Assembly: GCA_037157565.1 (NCBI GenBank)
Contig: JAZHRO010000013.1
Span: 121,286,001-121,350,000, forward strand
DNA: 64,000 nucleotides
Origin: Thalassia testudinum
Taxonomy: Eukaryota; Streptophyta; Magnoliopsida; Alismatales; Hydrocharitaceae
Direction of reading: 5' to 3'
The notes beneath the pieces are model-generated. The model was not told the DNA's origin. It did no database searches and was given only the letters and a program-made list of their open reading frames with translations. The position numbers and the translations under genes are program-made. Positions 43,216-54,667 of this stretch are shown here, piece by piece. The first letter of the stretch is position 1. Every line of letters begins with the position of its first letter.

Positions 43216-46200
43216 TTAATTAAGCTCTTTTAATCTTGATAAACCTAGTGAATGGCAAATTTGATTAAACCTATCTTTTGATAAAGGTTTCGTGAATATA
43301 TCGGCTAGCTGTTTTTCTGTGTTAATAAATTATAACTTGATATCCCCTTTTAAGACATAATCTCTAAGAAAGTGATGGCTAATATCAATATGTTTAGTCC
43401 TAGAGTGTTGTACTGGATTCTTGGATAAGTTGATGGCACTACTATTGTCACACAAGATTTTGTTATTTTTAAAAGTTAATCTAAAGTCTTTTAAAGTCTA
43501 TTTCATCCACAATAATTGTGAACATGCTAAGGATATTGCTACATATTCTGCTTCAGTTGTGGATAGAGATACAGTGTTTTATTTTCTAAAGAACCAAGAG
43601 ACTAGGGAATTTCCAAGAAATTAATAGGTTCCACTAGTACTCTTTCGGTCTGTGAAGCTACCTGCATAGTCAGCATCACAAAAGGAATATAATTCCAATA
43701 TGTCTGTCTTCGGATAGAAGTCTTGTGTGTTGTTTAGATATCTAAGGATTCTTTTAACAGCATTTAGATGTGATTCCTTAGGATTTACTTGAAAACGAGC
43801 ACATAAACAAGTGCAAAATAGAATGCCAGGTTTACTTGCAGTTAAGTATAATAGAGATACTATCATGCTCCTATAAAGTTTTTGATCTACTGACTTACCT
43901 ATGTCATCAGTTTTTAATTGGGTAGAAGCTACCATCAGTGTTTCTTTACCTTTGACTTTGTCCATTGAGAATTTCTTCAATATCTCTGCTGTGTATTTTG
44001 TTTGAGAAATGAAGATTTCGAATGATAGTTGATCAATCTGAAGACCTAGGAAGAACTTAAGTTCTCCCACCATACTCATCTCAAATTGATCCTGCATAAC
44101 CTTTGCAAGTTCTCAGCAAAGTAGATCATTAGTAGCATCAAAAATAATATCATCTACATATATTTGAATTATTAGGAGGTCATTTTGTTTTCTTTTTGTA
44201 AATAAAGTTGGACCAATTTGACCAATTTTAAACTCATTGTCAATTACGTATGCTTTTAAACTTTCATACCAGGCTCGTGAAGCTTGTTTTAATCCATATA
44301 ATGCTTTGTTTAATTTGTATACGTGTTCTGGATGATTTGGATCTTCAAATCCTGGAGATTCTTTAACAAAGACTTCCTCCTTAATGAATCCATTTAAAAA
44401 GGCACTTTTGACATCCATTTGGAAAAGCTTGAATTCCATATGGACTGCAAAAGCTATCAACATTCTAATAGATTCAAGTCGGGCAATAGGTGCATATGTT
44501 TCATCAAAATCTATTCCTTCCTTTTGATTATATCCTTTAGCCACAAGTCTAGCTTTATTTCTAACTACATGTCGGAATTCATCAAGTTTGTTCCTAAAAT
44601 CCACTTTGTTCCAATAACAATTTGTTGCTCAGGTTTTGGAACAAGTTCCCATACTTGATTTTTCCTGAATTGATTTATCTCATCTTCCATAGCAATAATC
44701 CAATAATTATCCAAGAAGGCCTCCTTAATGCTTTTAGGTTCTAATTGAGATACAAAAGCTGTAAATGCTAATGTGTTAAGGGAAGATCTATTTTGAACTC
44801 CTTTTGATAATTCTCCTATGACTAGTTGTTTAGGATGATCTTTTACAAAGGAGATATCTTTGGGTAGTTCATTAGAAATAATATCTTCTGGAATGTTTGA
44901 AGGATCATCTATTGTATCATCATCATCAATCATGGAAGATTTAGGTTGAACTAATGTTTCATCAAATGATACATGCATGATTTCTTCAACAATAGAATTC
45001 TTCTTATTAAAGACCCTATAGGCTTTACTTCTGGTTGAATAACCTAGGAAAATCCACTCTGAGCTTTTTGCATCAAACTTATCAAGATTCTCTTTAGTAT
45101 TGAGTATAAAACATCAACATCCAAAAATCTTTAAGTAGGAAATTCTAGGTGTTCTTCCATGATAGAGTTCAAAGGGTGACTTCTTTAAAATTGGTCTGAT
45201 CAGGGTTCTATTTTGGATATAACAAGTAGTGTTTACAACCTCAGCCCAAAAATATCTAGGCAGCTTTGACTCGCACAGCATTGTGTGGTCACACTCTTGT
45301 AAGGTCCTATTTTTCCTCTCAACTACACCATTCTGTGGTGCAGCTCTAGGGAAGGCAAGCTCATTTTTAATTCCATATTGATCACGAAACTTCGAGAAAG
45401 ATTCATTTTCAAATTCTCCACCATGATCACTTCTGATTCTAATTACTTTTGATCCTTTTTCATTTTGTAATCTTCTAACTAGTTTGCTAAAGGCATCTAA
45501 GGTTAAGTACTTGCTCTTTATGAAAGATACCCAGGTAAATCTAGAGAAGTCGTCAATTATGGCTAAATAATATCTACACCTGCTTAAGCTTTCGGATTTG
45601 GTTTGTCTGAATAAGTATAAGTGAAGTAGCTCCAGGGGTTGAGAAGTGCTAACCATCCCTTTTAGTTTAAAAGGGTTTTTAGTTTGTTTGCTGACTTGAC
45701 AAGAATCGTAGACTTTGCTTTTCTTGAAGCCGATCCTTAGCAGACCTTTAACAATTTCATGTTTCACAAGTTTACTAATGTTTCCCATGTGAACATGACC
45801 TAGTCTTTTATGCCAAAGAGTTGCTTCTTCGTTAGATACAACTAGACATTCAAGACTATCGTATTTGTCGTAGCTTATGGTGTGAATATCTTTGTGTCTA
45901 TTTCCTTTAAGAATAACTTGATTTGTTTCTTCATCACTAATTTTAAAATCTTTTAATGTAAACATAATTATGTTCCCCTTAGCACATATTTGGCTTACAC
46001 TTAATAGATTGTGTTTTAAACCTTTAACTAAGTGCACATTTTCAATAGAGATAGAAGAATTACCAATTTGGCCAGTACCAATAATATGGCTCTTGTGGTT
46101 GTTCCCAAATGTGACCATACCACCTTCTTGACGGTTGAGTTGTAGGAATAGGTCTTCCTCTCCGGTCATGTGCTTGGAACAGCTGCTGTCCATAATCCAT

Positions 46201-46383
46201 CTTCTTTCTTCTCTTTCTTGTCTTGGATTTGCAATTGTAAGGCTTTGTTTGGTATAGTGGATTCAATGTTCCATCGATTTGTTGGAAAGTCCACTTCTTA
46301 TAATCTACTGAGCTTACAAAACAAGATTGCAAAATGCTTTTTGGTACCCACTTTTGCTTGGGTCCACGATGGTTAGTTTTCAT
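43216..46383 (-). pseudogene. Element I pol: protease, integrase, RT, RNase H
   Basis: Protease: MDSSCSKHMTGEEDLF at 46193, where copia enzymes have DSG; the Gly is Ser here. Integrase: LWHKRLGHVHMGN, then YDSCQVSKQ, with the first Cys of the zinc pair lost; the first catalytic Asp region reads HLYLFRQTKS instead of HxDLxGP, while IRSDHGGEFEN and PQNGVVERKNRTLQE remain. RT: 44978-43621 with ARLVAKGYNQKEGIDFDETYAPIA, LYGLKQASRAWYE and an intact YVDD box near 44155. RNase H: YCDADYAG-type motif FCDADYAGSFTDRKSTSG, then LADIFTKPLSKDRFNQICHSLGL and a stop at 43216. Internal stops separate the parts. Confidence 0.88.
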
Positions 46384-47817
46384 TGCCTATTTTGGCAAGC
46401 TACCTTTCTCTTTGTTTTGACTGGAACTAAATGCTTCATGGCTATTCTTTGGTATATAGCCTAACCTAAACTTTGTGGTACTTTGGGTTTGTGTTCCTAA
46501 CAAGTTGTGTAGATTTCTACTTCCATTTGTGAATTTAGTCAGGTCATTTAGTAGAATAGCAGAGTTTTCTTTCAATTTATCTATGTCTATTTTTAAGTGG
46601 TTTATTTGAGATTTTAGTGTTGTAATTTTAATAGATAGCTCTTTGTTTTGATTGTTAAGTGCTTCTTTTTGTGCTTTCTCTTTGTCTAGTATCTTTACTA
46701 GGTTTTTGTTTTCTAATTTTAATGATGCAGCTATATCATGCAATTCAAAGAATACTTTTAATAGTTCATCTTGAGTAAAGGAGGTTACCTCATCTTCTAG
46801 CGCCATCAAATCGAGAAGAGCTTCTTCTCCTGATATTTCTTCTTCTTCTTAACTTGAGTCTGTCTCATCCCAAGTTGCAGTAAAGGCTTTCTTCTTCCTA
46901 TCATTACTGAAGTGCTTCTTCTTCTTTTCATATTCCTTCCTAAGAAGTGGACATTCCTTCTTGATGTGTCCTTTTCTCTTGCAGTTATAACAGACGACTG
47001 TGTCGTTATTTCTTCCTTCTTTCTTCTTCATCCAGTTCTTCTTGTCCTTAAAAAACTTTCTGAATTTTTTGGATAGGAGTGCTATGTCTTTCTCCTCTTC
47101 TCCACTTGAGGTTTCTTCAGATTCTTGAGTGGCTTCAAGGGCTATGATCTTCTTTCTGGTTCCTTCATCTTCTTGCTCCTTCTTGTGTTGAAGTTGAGCT
47201 TCATAGGCCATCAAGCTTTCGATAAGATCATCTAATTTGAGGGTAGACAGATCTTTCGATTCTTGTGTGGCTGTGGTCTTGGTTTCCCAGTTGCTGGTGA
47301 GTGATCAAAGTATCATTCTCACCAACGCTTCATTCTTGATCTCCTAATCTAGGTTTCTCAAAGAGTTTATGATGTCCATAAACCTTGTGAACATCTCCTT
47401 GATGGATTCTCCCTTCATCCTGAAAAGCTCATAATTTTGGGTTATCAAATTAACTCTAGTTTCCTTTACCTTAGTTGTTCCTTCGTGTGTGACTTCTAGT
47501 ATGCTCCAGATCTCGTATGCTATTTTGCATGCTCATATGCGATTGAATTCGACTTTTGAAAGTCTGCAAAAGATTGCGTTCATTGCTTTGGCATTGTGGG
47601 TGGTCATCTTCTTTTGGTCTGGTGTCACCTCCACTCCTTCCTTGATTTCAGGACGAGTTTATTTGGATGCAATGGCATCCCACACCTCAAAGTCCATGGA
47701 TTCAAGGAAAATCTACATCTTAGTCTTCCAATAGCCATAGTTTGTCCTGTCGAAAAGTGGAGGACGAACAGAAGATTGCCCCTTAGCATATGTGTCGACA
47801 AAAGACTTTGACATCAT
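46384..47817 (-). pseudogene. Element I gag
   Basis: It begins at ATG 47817 (MMSKSFVDTYAKGQSSVRPP), just after the primer site. The first 200 residues are the copia Gag domain (UBN2 type: FDRTNYGYWKTKM, IWSILEVTHEGT, FTRFMDIINSLRN), broken by several stops. 47214-46849 holds the CCHC zinc knuckle CYNCKRKGHIKKEC followed by a Lys-rich basic patch. 46809-46387 is a Leu/Lys/Asn-rich stretch that looks like a coiled coil (LKLENKNLVKILDKEKAQKE). Stops at Trp and Gln codons dominate the damage. Confidence 0.85.
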
Positions 47818-47830
47818 ACTGGACAACCAC

Positions 47831-47842
47831 ACTCTGATACCA
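47831..47842 (-). other. Primer-binding site of element I (tRNA-iMet)
   Basis: The minus strand reads TGGTATCAGAGT, the usual complement of the initiator tRNA-Met 3' end in Ty1/copia elements, two bases from the LTR end at 47845. Confidence 0.9.
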
Positions 47843-47844
47843 AA

Positions 47845-48861
47845 TGAGGGTTGGAGAATATCCTATGGATTACAACTAAATACTAGAGGGGAGGGGTGAA
47901 TAGTATTGCTTTGAAAATATAAATCAGATTAAAAAATAAAAAATAGAGATTCATGCATAGAGTACACCTGATTCATAATGGAAACCCAATCCGGGTAAAA
48001 ACCACTACCTAAGCCTCCTAGCTTAGGAAGTTTCTTACTAGTACAAGCTAGTCAATCCACTATTTGCACCACTTGAACGAGGGTGGCATAACCTCTTACA
48101 AGCCCTTCTCTTTTATCCTGAAGAGAAGAAAAATCAACAACCATGGATCTTCCAAATAGGCTTGGGATCCATAAAGCAAAACAATATAATCAAACAAGAA
48201 TAACTTCTATGGGACCTCAATAAATAATCAAACTGATTTTTCATAGAGGTTCGAGGCATCATGCTTTTTGAAGAACATGAATAATAGGGCACAATGGCCT
48301 TTGGAAATAAGCACGAGAAGTTTAACTATGAGAAGTGGTTTTTCTCTTTGAAAGTCATTGATGAAAGGGTTGATTATGACCTCTATTTATACAAAAAGTT
48401 TTGCTTGAATAGGAAACAAAATTGGTCGATCAATTAAGGTTAATTGATCGAGCAGAAAGTACTTTGGTCGATCAATTAGGAATGTTTGTCGATCACTTGT
48501 TGGTCAATCAAATAGCTTGGTTGGTCGATCAAGAGGATTTTTCTCAACTTCCTAAAATGGACTGATTTAATCAGTGAAATAAGTAGGTTGGTTGATAAAA
48601 GTGTTTTGGTCGATCAATTAATAAGTTTGGTCGATCAATAACCCTAAAATTTGGTTTTGAAAAGATACGCGAAAAAAATCATTTTTGGGTTTTATTTGAG
48701 GTTCCTTACAATAAAGTCCTAGACTCAAATAAATGAAAAAGACGTACATCACGAACTATCTGAACTTGTGTCTTGAACAGAGGCTTCAATCCAAGATAGT
48801 CTTGAAATGTCAGTCTTAGCCATAAACATAATTTTGGTGCATTAAAACAGAGGTGCTTACA
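47845..48861 (-). repeat. 5' LTR of element I (1017 bp)
   Basis: TGTAAGCACC ... CAACCCTCA on the minus strand, next to the primer site. The TATA box TATAAATAG is at 48391-48383. Upstream (48421-48650) lie five exact TTGGTCGATCAA palindromes and about as many variants. Target-site flank CGATT (48862-48866). Confidence 0.9.
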
Positions 48862-51239
48862 CGATTAGCCAGACATGACTACTATTATTTTCTTGATGGA
48901 TATTTTGGCTATAATCAAGTAGTGGTCCACCTTGAGGACCAAGACAAAACTACATTCACCTGCCCCTTTGGAACCTTTGCTTTCTAAAGAATGCCCTTCG
49001 GTATATGAAATGCATCGGCGACTTTTCAATGGTGTATGCTTGCAGTATTTACAGACCTGGTAGGTGAATGTCAAGAAGTCTTTATGGATAGCTTCTCTAT
49101 TTTTGGAGATTCTTTTGACCTTTTACTTTGGAATCTTGAAAGAACCCTCCAAAAATGCATAGAAGTTAATCTCATCCTCAGTTGGGAAAAAAGTCATTTC
49201 ATGGTCTGAAAAGGTATTGTCCTGGGCCATGTTATTTCTAAAAAAGGAACTGCAGTAGATCGAGCTAAACTTGATGCCATCTCTGAGCTCCACCACCCAC
49301 TACTGTGAAGCAGATTCGCTCCTTTTTAGGGCATGTGGGTTTCTACCACTGTTTCATTAAAAATTTTCCCAAATCTCCAAGCCCTTAAGTCAATTACTTA
49401 CTAAAGACTAGCCATTCAATTTCAATGATAAATGCCTAGAGAGTTTTTCGAGGTTGAAGAAGGATGTTACCGAGGCACCTATTTTACAGGGACCTAATTG
49501 GAATTGTCCCTTTGAACTTATGACTGATGCCTCAGATTTTGTTGTGGGGGCTGTTCTAGGGCAAAGAATTGACAGGAAGCCTGTTGTGATCTACTATGCT
49601 AGCAAAACTCTTGATGATGCACAATGGAATTACACGGTTACTTAAAAATAACTTCTTGCCATTGTATTTATCCTAGAAAATTTAGATCTTATCTTTTGGG
49701 GTCACATGTCATTGTATGTACCGACCACTCAACACTTAAATATTTGCTGACAAAAAAAGATGTGAAACCCTGCCTTATTCGTTGGATCTTGCTGCTCCAG
49801 AAATTTGACCTGGAAATCAAGGATAAGGCGGGATTGAAAAATGTAGTGGCCGACCATCTCTCTCATCTTATGACGAATGACATGATGACCCTCCCTGATC
49901 AATTCCCTATTGAAAGCATTTTAGCTACCAATAGCCTCCCTTGGTTTGCACCCATTGCAAACTATTTAGCAACAAAATGAATCCCCGCTGATTCACCAAA
50001 AACCAAAAGGGATAAATTCTTTGTTGATATTAATTACTATTTTTTGGAGGAGCCCAACCTTTTTGACATATGTGCCGATCAGGTCATTACATGATGTGTC
50101 CCTGATTCAAAAATCCATGATATTCTGACACATTATCATTCAATGGCCTGTAGCAGGCATTTTTCGGGCAAGAAAACTGTAGCTAAGATCCTTAATTCTG
50201 GATTCTTATGGCCCAGCCTGTACAAAGATGCTCATTCTTTTGTTCGGTCCTGTGTGCGTTGCTAGAGCATCGGCAACATGACTTGGAAGGATATGATGCC
50301 CCTTAATCCAATTTTAGAGGTTGAAATTTTCGATGTATGGGGCATCAACTTCATGGGACTGTTCATCAACTCTAGTGGGTATTTGTATTTACTAGTTGCA
50401 GTTGACTATGTTTCTAAATGGATTGAAGTAATACCCACCCGCACCAATGATCAATATGTGGTTGTCGAATTTATTAAGAAAAATATTTTCTCAATATTCA
50501 GCATTCCAAAGGCCATTATCAATGACAGAGGCTCACACTTCACTCACTCACAATTCGATCACCTTCTTCTAAATATGTGGTTAATCATAAAATTTCCACA
50601 CCTTATCACCCCCAAACAAATGGTCAAGCAGAAGTTTCTAACTGGGAAGTCAAAAATATTTTACAAAAGATGGTTAGGCCCAATCATAAAGATTGGTCCA
50701 CCAAGTTGAACGATGCTTTATGGGCCTATCGTACCACTTTCAAAACCCCGCTTGTCATGTCTCCCTTCCATTTGATTTTTGGAAACACATGCCATCTCTT
50801 GGTAGAACTTGAATATAGGGCTTTTTGGGTAATAAAGCAATTAAATATAGATTTATCAGACGTTAGCATCCACAAAAAGTTACAATTAACTCAACTGGAA
50901 GAAATACGTAATTTTTCTTATGGAAATGCGCGGATTTATAAAGATCGAATGAAGAAATTTCAGGATAAATGTATTGTTCAGAAACACTTTGACGTCAATC
51001 AACGCATTTGGCTTTATGATGCTAGATTACATATTTTTCCTGGAAAGTTAAAATCAAAATGGACTGGCCCCTTTATTGTCCTAAAAACATATCCTTACGA
51101 CACCATTGATCTTTTTGATCTTAAAACTAATACAAGTTTTCAAGTCAATGGCCAATGCTTAAAGCCCTATTTTGATCATGCTCTAAATCTTCCTTCAGAA
51201 TCTTTCGATTTAACCAAACTGACCACAGCTGATCACTGA
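48862..51239 (+). pseudogene. Element E pol, second part: RT C-terminus, RNase H, integrase
   Basis: RT resumes with YYYFLDGYFGYNQVVVH and TTFTCPFGTFAF; the catalytic box reads FMDSFSIFG, so the second Asp of FMDD is Ser. RNase H: 49454-49980 with [41 protein letters not shown] and [11 protein letters not shown], broken by a stop and frameshift near 49645. Integrase: HYHSMACSRHF ... SCVRC zinc region, WGINFMGLF (catalytic Asp changed to Asn), INDRGSHF, then after a frameshift near 50570 [15 protein letters not shown]. The C-terminal domain ends SESFDLTKLTTADH with TGA at 51237-51239. Two catalytic substitutions and many stops show that it is dead. Confidence 0.87.
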
Positions 51240-54200
51240 TGCATACTACGGCCGCTTGAATGGCGTAAAAGATAGCATTGGATAGGAGGTAGCCCATCAT
51301 TTTTCCTGCTTTCTTTTTCCCTTTCTTTTTCCAGGCTTCTACCATTCTAAACTGACCACCTTTCACTAAGGTGGTCCCTTCTCCCACCTAATGCATGACG
51401 ACATTGCATATCTTATAAACACACATGAATTCATGATAAAATGTTTATTATGATGGTTCCTAGGCTTAGCATTGCATATCATGTTATAAATACTGCATAA
51501 CATCCATTGCATGGCATTTGGGATAGTTGTATATTATGTACATTAATTCTTCCATTTTACATGTCCAGGAGATAGTGTGACATCTTTACGAGCTTTGCAT
51601 GAAGAATCCAACCATACGGATGAATCCGGAGTGACGATTGCAATCCATCAACGTGAAAATCACCCCGATCGGAGCTCCGTAGCATCCTCTACAAGAGGAA
51701 GAAGATGGATGGTCCAGATGGCGCCACGTGGCACCATGCAGACCGCCCAACATGAATCACAGCCTCCCCAGCACTCACGGATGGAGAGATTTCAGTCATT
51801 GGATCTCAATCCAACAATCGAGGGGCACTCTACACTATGCGACCGCACCACCCTCCACTCGACAAACTGCGGCTTTGGCGCATTGGTGAAGACAAGCATT
51901 TGCAAACCGTGAGCACAAGTCCAGGCCATGATGAGGGGGAGGCGATCTTGCGAGCACAGGCGCAATCGAATTATGCCTGTTGGATGGCCATCAAGCGGCA
52001 GAGAGGGATGCGATGTCGCGCAATCATACCTACGCGATCTACACGCATTCGATCACATGCCAACCGACGCCCAATCTGACGTGCCATCGAGCATGCAATT
52101 TGAATGCGCGATCCCCATGCCATCTCAACCATCCACCTCTGATGCAGCGGCTGCCATTAGTTCACACCTTATCCAAGAATGAGAGTGCATTAGCATGAGC
52201 TGGAGACAACAGCAACAGCTTGGGTGGACCTTTAGTGATGCTTACAGCCGTCACTAATTGCTCGTAGGTGCAAGGCCAACTGTGGGTGTGAGCGATGGGG
52301 GCGCAATCTTCAGCAACAGCTGCAGGGGTCTTTAGTGACGATTGCAGCTATCACTACAACTATCTACACTAATTTCTTCTTCTTCCCTCCACTATATAAA
52401 CACCCCTACACCCCCATTCCTCTTCATCTCTACCTACTCTACTCCTACCTACTCCTAAGCTCTAGTAGCCTACCAAAGCTCCATTAGAGCTTACTCTCAA
52501 GCTCCAAAGGCCTCTTATTAGTGTAGCATTCCTTTATCCCACCAAATATTCGTCCCTCCTCCCATCACCTTCATAGGTTGCCTTGGAGCCATTCTCCCAC
52601 CTCCATTCCGGTAGCAGATCACCTCCGCCTCCTTACCTCCATTCTAAAGCCTTGGTGAAGCATTCCTCTACCTGATGTCCTGCATCTCATCTCTGTCGTC
52701 TCGCTCCTCAACTCCTTCGTCCAAGCTTCCATCAGGTGCCATCATCTCGCCGAACAGCCGATTGGGGAGATTCCTTCTCACCTCCCTCTCTTTTATACTT
52801 TTGTAGATTATTGTATTAGACATTTGTGCAATATATCATATTTGATTCAATCTCTCTTGTGAATTTATTCTACTTGTCTTTATATTTCAAAAACAAAAAA
52901 ATAACAAAATCTCAGAATACCAAAAGGAAACAAAATGAAGTGCGATTTCAGGCAAAGAAAACGTCGCCTCCCAGTGTTCGACTTGAAACTCCCTTGGAGT
53001 TTCATTAAATTATATTTGATAAATGAGTTTTGCGATTATGACGACGGGTTCCTCCAAACCTTGATTTCTACCATACGAAATGAGTTGATCAATATCTTAA
53101 GCATGGGGGGGTATTTTTAAAATTTTGATGATCATTTTAGAATTTTCAAAACCTAAAAATATGTATTTTTTTCTTGTCTTTTTCTTGTTTTCTACTTGCA
53201 TACCCAAAAAAATAAAAATATTGAAAACTTTTTGAGGAAAATTTTGAAATCGGAACTAAGGTTGAAAACTCACTTTTGGTATAATGGGATTTAATCATTA
53301 ACAAACTAGGGATGAGGATACAGATATGATCATTAGAATTTCAAGATCTATCTTTAGACTAGATCAGATATCCTTCTCCAAAATTCCAGCTAAACTCATG
53401 ATAGTTTAGGTGACTTGATCCTCTTTTGTAATATGGAAAGTATCTAGCTTAGTTTCTAATTCAAAAACTTGCATTTCATGCGAAACTTCCTGTGTCAAAT
53501 TTCACACACAAGCAAACACCTAAAAACTACTAAAAATTAGAAAAACCCCTTGTTTGGTTTTAGTAAAAGTCTGAAGCAGATCATTGGTTTGAGTTCCTAC
53601 CTCCGAGGAGGAAAATGCCTCTTTGAGGATGCGATGTCAACATGTTACCGCCTCGACGCTAGTCTATATCAATATTTCATATATTTAAATAGAGCATTAA
53701 AGTGCATTTTTGTAGTTCAAGTGTCTTGGATGGTGCTTTACCTATAGTGTCGGAGCAAGAGCTTGAGTTTGCTTGGAGCGCCCCTTTACACCGCATTGTG
53801 TTTTGGGGTTGTGAGCTCCTAAGTGGTGTCATGGATAATGCTATCTCGAAGTACTAGCACTAGAGCCCCCTCGAGGATTGGTAACAGGAATGATGATCTC
53901 GACACATCTGTTGTAAGACTAAGCTAAAAGTAAGCAACGGGTGAGGAAAAAAAAGTTTTAAACCAAAAACATGCCCTTATAAATGTTGGCTTTTCACAAG
54001 CACAAGCACAAGGTTTTAGAGGTTATTGCAAGTTGCAAATCAGATTCAAGAGCCAGAAAAATCCTAAAAATAAAAATTTCAAGTCATCTGAATTAACAAA
54101 CGGTTATTCTGTGAATTTTTTTGAGGATATAATGATCCTATTTTTATCTAATTTTTGGATCCGAAAATAAATCCCAATGTTTATCTTTAACAAATCCTGT

Positions 54201-54325
54201 ACCTCCTATGTTTAGACCAACCAAGGTCCCGCAATCTCTTTATCCTCAAAAGTTGAAAAAAGAAATTAGATTTCCCCAAAATTCTATTTTGTAAAAATTA
54301 AAGTTTTGCTAAGGGACTAGCAAAA
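51240..54325 (+). other. 3' non-coding region of element E, split by solo LTR F
   Basis: The pieces 51240-51412 and 53092-54325 are continuous with one another when compared with 61950-60528 of G and 58288-56918 of H, both reversed. No long frame is present where Athila elements may have env. A block at about 53630-53920 is well conserved among the three copies, including CTCGAGG(A/G)TTGGTAA-type sequence and GGAGTGCCCCTTTACA-like sequence. Confidence 0.7.
51413..53091 (+). repeat. Solo LTR F (1679 bp) in the 3' region of element E
   Basis: It is flanked by perfect ATATC duplications (51408-51412, 53092-53096), and the host sequence is continuous across it. The first bases are TTATAAACACAC, so the terminal TG seems mutated; the end is GTTGATCA. 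It is related to LTR A by layout: G-box palindrome ATGGCGCCACGTGGCACCAT (51718-51737), TTGGAT/ATCCAA hairpin (51799-51814), two TTTAGTGA hairpins (52231-52257, 52331-52356), TATATAAAC at 52393, and U5 motif CGCCTCCCAGTGTTCGACTTG near 52970. Open frames at 51577-52198 lie on U3 sequence and are not gene-like. Confidence 0.85.
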
Positions 54326-54667
54326 GATAAGTATGGGGGTATGATAAACGTCAATTTATCATCATTCTTATGCATTAAAACAAACCTAGCTCTTAAGATT
54401 TTGCTCTGCAAATGGGTTTTTGGGTTGCATTTGGGCATAAATTAGGTTAGGCATGCATTGCATTTGTTATTGTATTTTTAATGTGTTTCTCGGAGTGTTA
54501 GGGATAAGCAGATTGACAAATCCCTAAAACCCTAGTACTCTTGAAGGCAATTGATGAAGAGGAAGCTCAATCAGGCTAGGAGTTAGCTAATTCCAGCTCA
54601 TCCTTACTAGATACCAGCTCCCTTGGGCTAGGGTTAGCTCCAATCAGCTCCATTTAACATACCTTAG
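54326..54667 (+). repeat. Polypurine tract and first 326 bp of the 3' LTR of element E
   Basis: GATAAGTATGGGGGTA (54326-54341) precedes TGATAAACGTCAATTTATCA. The sequence follows LTR B for about 300 bp, then is cut at 54667 by element H; CTTAG (54663-54667) is the expected left target duplication. Confidence 0.82.

Larger units (their letters stand above)
38210..48861 (-). mobile_element. Element I: SIRE/Maximus-like Ty1/copia retrotransposon with env-like ORF
   Basis: On the minus strand: 5' LTR 48861-47845, tRNA-iMet primer site, gag, protease, integrase, RT and RNase H ending 43216, a 970-bp spacer, an env-like frame 42243-40798, polypurine tract, and the 3' LTR 40493-38210, which contains solo LTR J. 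Integrase ahead of RT marks Ty1/copia, and the extra ORF after pol marks the SIRE/Maximus group. Length without J is about 9.4 kb. It splits the RT of element E. The flanks AGGTT and CGATT each differ by one base from CGGTT, the sequence at this place in relative B. Confidence 0.88.
26062..54667 (+). mobile_element. Element E: Athila-like gypsy retrotransposon, the oldest host of the nested insertions
   Basis: Plus-strand order: 5' LTR (visible parts 26062-26756 and 32562-33244), primer site 33250-33267, leader, gag, protease, RT (split at 38209/48862), RNase H, integrase ending 51239, 3' non-coding region, polypurine tract and the first 326 bp of the 3' LTR. Insertions inside it are D (left edge), K, A2 within K, I, J within I, F, and H (right edge). 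When these are removed the remaining pieces are collinear with B and G. About 1 kb of the 5' LTR and most of the 3' LTR lie outside the visible pieces. Confidence 0.85.
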
